From assembly GCF_009389715.1 (NCBI RefSeq), contig NW_024067820.1, forward strand, positions 124,001 to 188,000: DNA of 64,000 nt. Reading direction: 5' to 3'. A model generated the notes under the pieces. That model ran no database searches. It was given only the letters and a program-made list of their open reading frames with translations, and had not been told where the DNA came from. Positions 59,363 to 64,000 of this stretch are shown here, one piece after another. This DNA is from Phoenix dactylifera. Lineage: Eukaryota > Streptophyta > Magnoliopsida > Arecales > Arecaceae. Numbering within the stretch: the first letter of the stretch is position 1; every line of letters starts with the position of its first letter. Both the position numbers and the translations under genes were made by a program.

Positions 59363-60421
59363 GTCGTGCCCCGAACTCAACACTCATATCGGCCGCGTGA
59401 TACGGCACACACTCTCTAGAAAGATGCCCTATAGAATATGCAAGGCATGACATTTTATTACAACCTCAATATCATTGAATGATAATGATCTCAATTCATA
59501 GCTAATAACAAAATATGTATAATTACAAAATAAAAACATCCGACCGGTATCAGTGATGCATCTATTCATCCTTTCACACATGATCCCAACCACAGCCAAG
59601 TACCAAACATCCTGTGACTCTAAAAGAAAAAAGAAAAGAGGTGGTGTGAGCTTTACAGCCTAGTAAAAACCCCCATATTTCTTACACCAACACAATAATA
59701 TAAGTTTGAAAATAGCAAAAAATCATTACACACATTATGAAATCGCAATCGACTATTAGCAATGCTCAAATAAATAGAATACATATATACATCAAATATT
59801 AATAGAAATTCAACCACTCAAGAGTGACATTAATACAATATTTTATAAATTTTCAATAGTATTTTCAAGCAATTTTTCATTCCATTCCTTTTTAACCTGA
59901 TTCGAATCCAAAATCAATTATTTTTTCGACTTTGGGCCAAATTTCGATCTCATTTTCCGCCCCTGACGAGGCAATCAAGATGTCATATTTTTTTACCCAT
60001 AATAGGATAATCAATAGTGCCACATTTTCAGTCTGTGATGAGACAATCGATGATAATGAGATCAGTCCAAAATTTTTATTCATTCAATCAAGTTTACATC
60101 CACATTTTTTTTTATTTTCGAATTTAAACTAACCACAGTCATGTTTTCTGCTTGTGATGAGACAATCGATAGATGTCACATTTCTAGCCTATGACGGGAC
60201 AATCAATAAGTGTCATGTTTTTCATCCATAACAGAGTAATCTATATAACATGGTTAGTTTAGAGCACTATATCCTTTAGTCTAATGGTGCAAATATAAGC
60301 TATACTCATATATGCATCCATTATACTATCAATCACAAACACGCAAGATCAAAACATAATTTAATATAGAAACCATCATAGAAGAATTTTTGCATCTTAT
60401 TTATCTTGATCATTAGTATAT

Positions 60422-60486
<65 letters not shown>

Positions 60487-61164
60487 ACACAAAATATCTA
60501 TAAATATATAGGTAGGTATACACGGATTCTTACCTTTAACCCGACAACCCAAATAAACTAATCACATATCCATATTGCGATCTACGAACCGAAGTGCGCA
60601 GAACTCTGCTTAAAATCCTCTTGCCTAAAAGATAGTTCTCATACAAAACCAAATTAACATTACAAATTATCCAAGATAATCGACAACTCAAAATCATCTA
60701 CTGGTCTACTAAAGGGTCCACCATTACGTAATAACTTAGACTATCCACTGACTCCCTTCCACCTAAAAATTCTCTGAATTAACTAGAGGGAGAACACCAA
60801 GATAGAGAGAGAAAAGAGAAAGAAAGAAGCAAGAGAAAGAACAAGAGGAAAGATAAGCTAGAGAGGGGGAGAGAAAAGAAAAGAGAGAACTGTGAGTCTC
60901 TCTCTCTCTTCTTCCCAAAATGGAGGAAACTACCTCGAGCGGCAGCGGTTGCTAGTGGGCTGTGCCTCTTAGTGGCTAGCGACTCACGGTGGTGCCGGCG
61001 GCGTGCCACACCTGGTGGCGGCCGGCAAAATCAAAACAAAACAACATGAAACAGGAGAGGCCCTGTTTACCATCAATTCGTTAACTCGCCATCCAGATTC
61101 AAGGTGGAGATGGTGGCCCAAATATGGGAAAAAGGAAAAGAGGAAGCCTGATAACCATACCTTG
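59363..61164 (-). mobile_element. Partial LTR abutting a second LTR
   Basis: It starts TGTCGTGCCCCGAACTCAA, like the TGTCACGCCCCGAACCC start at 61165, and has the same internal landmark (GTGAGCTTTACAGCCTAGTAAA versus GTGAGCTAACAGCTCAGTAGG). It shows short repeats around GATGAGACAATCGAT, a GA-rich tract (60785-60905) and a GC-rich block (60935-61025), but it stops where the second LTR begins. It is probably an older LTR of a related family interrupted by the younger element. Confidence 0.55.
60422..60487. repeat. Self-complementary (CA)n(TA)n(TG)n microsatellite
   Basis: A CA run (about 19 nt) is followed by a TA run (about 24 nt) and a GT run (about 22 nt), so the whole 66 bp is its own reverse complement and can fold into one hairpin. 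Confidence 0.95.
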
Positions 61165-63268
61165 TGTCACGCCCCGAACCCGGGGCCCGGGGCGCGAGCA
61201 GACGCCGCGCACCTGCAGGGCGGACCCCGCAGGCATGCAAGGCAGATGAATCAGATTCCACATCAATAGCTAAACAAAGATAAATTCCAACTTTCAATTC
61301 AAATGTCCATATATACATAAGTCAAAAGAAAAAGTCAATATCTACTAGCTAACTACATCATGATCACTCCACCCCGTAATCCCCATAGTCACATATCATC
61401 ACCTGTAAAAAATGTAAATAGTAGGAGTGAGCTAACAGCTCAGTAGGCAACATCATGCAATAAAGTCGTCATATAACATGTCATGATGCATATAAAAAGC
61501 AGCTAAAACTCATGAATTCAAAAATTCACACGACAATCCGTAAACCCGATCCGAGACTCAAAATAACTCCACCGCATGACTACGGCCACATCACCCAGTG
61601 GCATGGTTACACCGAAGTGCCAATACAACTCTCCGAAGAGCCGCTCCACTGAGCCAATGCACCATTGTGCCGCACCCCCTGGTGCCAAACTCACGCTCCA
61701 CTGAGCCGCTCCGAAGAGCAAAACGCACCCCTGTGCCGCCACTATTTTATCACCGGTGGTCGCGGTGTCGGAACTAGTTCCTCAGTACAAGTCGACAGGG
61801 CCAACGTATCATCCCATTGGCGGGGCCTAGACTATAGTCACGCGGATTTTAAAAATCAATAATCAACTTTCCAAATCAAGTCATGATCATACTCCCAATA
61901 GTAAAGTACATAACAGTTTATGAAATTAAATACTTAATTTTAATTCTAATACATAATGCCAATAATAATCATAACATCCATATATGCAAGATACATGTTA
62001 AAATTCTACTTTAAAGCAATAGGTCACCTACCTGGGTTCGCTCAAAAATTCCTGCCACAGATATCACGAACCCCTGGTTAAACATAAATATTAATTATTT
62101 AATTAATTTAGAAACATAATTTAAACTAATTCCAACCCCTTAAATTCCTAAGTTCAAAGATCCAAGAATGGGTCCCCAAAATCAAGCATAGACCCTAAGA
62201 ATAAATAGACTAAATCCCAAAAATCAGAATCCTTTAACCCAAAACCAATTGTGGCCCAACTGAACCAAACCAGATTACAGGTCCAGATCAGATCTCGGGC
62301 CCAAACCAACCCAGCCCACAGATCCAATCAGGCCCAACTCAGCCCAAAAACAGTTTCCTAGCCCAACCCAAACCAGGTCTGATCAGACCATAACAAAACC
62401 CATTCATGAAATAGGTGGAACCGGTTCACAATATAAACCCGGTTCAAGATCTGGTTCCCAAATAAAGCACGGATTCCAAAGCGAGGAAAAACACCCAGGC
62501 CGAATAAAGAAGAAGAAGAAGAAGAAGAAGAAGAGAAGAAGAAGAAGAAGAAGAAGAAGAAGAGGGAAAGGAAGAGGGGGGGGGTGGCTGGTGGCTCCGG
62601 TCGGCCCTCGGCGGCCGACCGTGGCCCTCGGCGGCGGCGCTCGGCCCGCCGCCGTCGACCATCCCACTGTCACAAGCCGAGCGGAGGAAGAAGAAGAGAA
62701 GAAGGAGAGGAAGAAAGGGAGGAAAGAGAGGGAGACCGGGGCTGGAAGCCCGGCCCCCGTTCACCCACCTCCGGCCGAACTCGTTTCGGCCGGATTGACC
62801 CCGGCCGGCCACCGTCGGCCGGCCGAATTCCATTAAAAATTTTCCAAAAACAGGGGATGAAAACCGGTTGTCATCCCTCTTTTCTCTCCCCTTAAATCCC
62901 CAAAAAAAACAATAAATAGATTGCCTTTCTCACCTCTAGTCGTCGGCGTGGTTCCCCGGCGGCGATGGCGGCTCCGGTAGCGGCGGCGGCTCCGGCGACG
63001 GCAGCGGCTCTCAAGGAAGGAGAAAGAGAAGGAATGGGGCTCTCAGAGAAGAGAAAGAGAGGGAGAGAGAGAGATAGAGAGGGAGAGAGAAGAGGGGAAG
63101 AGGGAAGAGGGAAGAGGGAAAAGGGGGGGGGGGGTGTGCGGAGATCCCGCTGGCCGTTCGGCCGGCGTGGTCTTCGTGGGGAGACCACAAAGAGAAAACT
63201 GAAGTCGGCATCCATTGCCGACTTCAGTTCTTTGGGCCCAATAACGGGCCCAAATTCAGATCCTTACA
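61165..63268 (-). mobile_element. Complete 2.1-kb LTR (3' LTR of a Ty3/gypsy element)
   Basis: It starts TGTCACGCCCCGAACC and ends ATCCTTACA, so both ends are TG...CA. On the minus strand it begins TGTAAGGATC directly after a polypurine tract and pol, which makes it the 3' LTR of an element entering from the right edge. It contains a GAA-rich tract (62505-62560), GC-rich blocks shared with 1-792, and a G run (63125-63135). ORFs within (62404-63282) are low-complexity and not supported. Confidence 0.85.
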
Positions 63269-63315
63269 CTCTAACCAACTAAAAAAAAATTTCGTCCTCG
63301 AAATTAAAACATACC
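63269..63315 (-). other. Polypurine tract and short pol-LTR spacer
   Basis: On the minus strand the sequence after the pol stop codon reads TTTCGAGGACGAAATTTTTTT followed by AGTTGGTTAGAG and the LTR TG. GAGGACGAAA before the 3' LTR is characteristic of plant Ty3/gypsy elements of the Del/Tekay type. Confidence 0.75.
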
Positions 63316-64000
63316 TCAATCCGAGAACAAGGCAGGAAACTTCTCTCTCATCTCCTCTTCCAGCTCCCAAGTAGCTTCTCTCTCACTGTGATTGCTCCAC
63401 TGCACCTTTACATAAGGAATCGTGCGCCTCCTCAAAATTTGGTCCTTCCTATCCACTATACGGATAGGCTGCTCAACATAAGAAAGATCTGCGCGGAGCT
63501 GCAAAGGTGCCACTTCAATCACATGACTGGGATCAGCAATATACCTCCTCAACATAGAGACATGAAAAACAGAATGAACCCCCGATAAGGCAGGTGGAAG
63601 TACCAGCTTATAAGCAACAACTCCAACTCTCTCAAGAATCTCGAATGGTCCCACATATCTCGGGCTGAGCTTACCCCGAACTCCAAATCGCATTACCCCT
63701 TTAGAAGGGGACACTCTGAAAAAACATGATCTCCGATTTGGAATTCCAGATCTCGCCTCCTGATATCAGCATAACTCTTCTGTCTGCTCTGAGCTGCCCG
63801 AAGTCGTTCTCTGATCAGCTGAACCTTCTCCACTGTCTGCTGAATAATCTCTGGACCCAGAATTTTTCTCTCCCCCACATCATCCCAACAGATAGGTGAT
63901 CTACACTTCCTACCATACAACGCCTCATAAGGAGCCATCTGAATACTTGCCTGGTAGCTATTGTTATAAGCAAACTCTACCAACGGCAAATGATGATCCC
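63316..64000 (-). pseudogene. Ty3/gypsy pol: integrase C-terminus with chromodomain-like tail, one frameshift
   Basis: The upper frame (63989-63693, continuing past the edge) holds the end of the integrase core (VEFAYNNSYQASIQMAPYEA, LYGRKCRSPICWDD) and the linker ending in GDHVF. The lower frame (63714-63316) continues with the GKLSPRYVGPFEILERVG fold, SGVHSVFHVSMLRRY, and the tail KVQWSNHSEREATWELEEEM, a chromodomain-like ending typical of Tekay/Del chromoviruses. The two frames join at a T run (63719-63725 region, six residues where seven would keep frame), so one base has been lost. Otherwise the text is very well preserved, pointing to a young element. Confidence 0.9.

Noticed and set aside
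1..64000. tRNA, rRNA or other structural RNA genes
   Set aside because: None was recognised by eye on either strand; a covariance-model scan would be needed to exclude small ones.

Overview
The window is plant nuclear DNA: interrupted genes with GT-AG introns, microsatellites, and many nested transposable elements of plant type. The gene families and the moderate, intron-rich coding style fit a monocot, and a palm is my best guess, but this is inference and not proven by the sequence. There are no bacterial-style features (operons, ribosome binding sites, CRISPR).

Layout. 1-792: end of a roughly 2.1 kb Ty3/gypsy LTR, left as a solo or truncated LTR. 2273-13508 (+): PHS1-like gene (atypical actin-fragmin-type kinase plus dual-specificity phosphatase). 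Its first exon is probably upstream of the window, and its largest intron (5948-12893) holds a rearranged, decayed endogenous pararetrovirus (Caulimoviridae) sandwiched between two microsatellites and itself interrupted by a hAT element. 13.5-18.9 kb: intergenic DNA with a LINE tail, and a TIR element (17128-18500) split by a second LINE tail. 20981-31791 (+): LRR-malectin receptor-like kinase of the LRR-VIII-2 type, 23 recognised exons with continuous reading phase. One of its kinase introns carries an inverted, decayed copy of its own malectin-region exons. 34609-38822: two opposite copies of one non-autonomous hAT element, each with its own target duplication, forming a 4.2 kb near-palindrome. 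The second copy cuts off the 5' end of a berberine-bridge-enzyme-like gene (38823-40322) that also has a frameshift. 40504-53944: a 13.4 kb Mutator-like element (MULE) with a perfect 9 bp target duplication. It carries a PMD-like/Ulp1 (C48) protease gene (+), a plant-transposon-protein ORF (-), three GTCGAC repeat arrays, a 1.9 kb minisatellite and a mudrA transposase (-) with a nonsense codon. 54.5-64 kb: LTR end, LINE fragments on both strands, one small GC-rich host gene (56427-57173, -), a partial LTR, then a complete LTR with its polypurine tract and the integrase/chromodomain end of a Ty3/gypsy element running off the right edge.

Functionally the host genes are independent: a microtubule-regulating phosphatase/kinase, a cell-surface receptor kinase, a broken FAD-linked oxidase, and an uncharacterised organelle-targeted protein. 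The most unusual parts are the composite MULE, the inverted self-duplication inside the receptor kinase transcript, the twin-hAT palindrome, and the pararetrovirus lodged between dinucleotide repeats.
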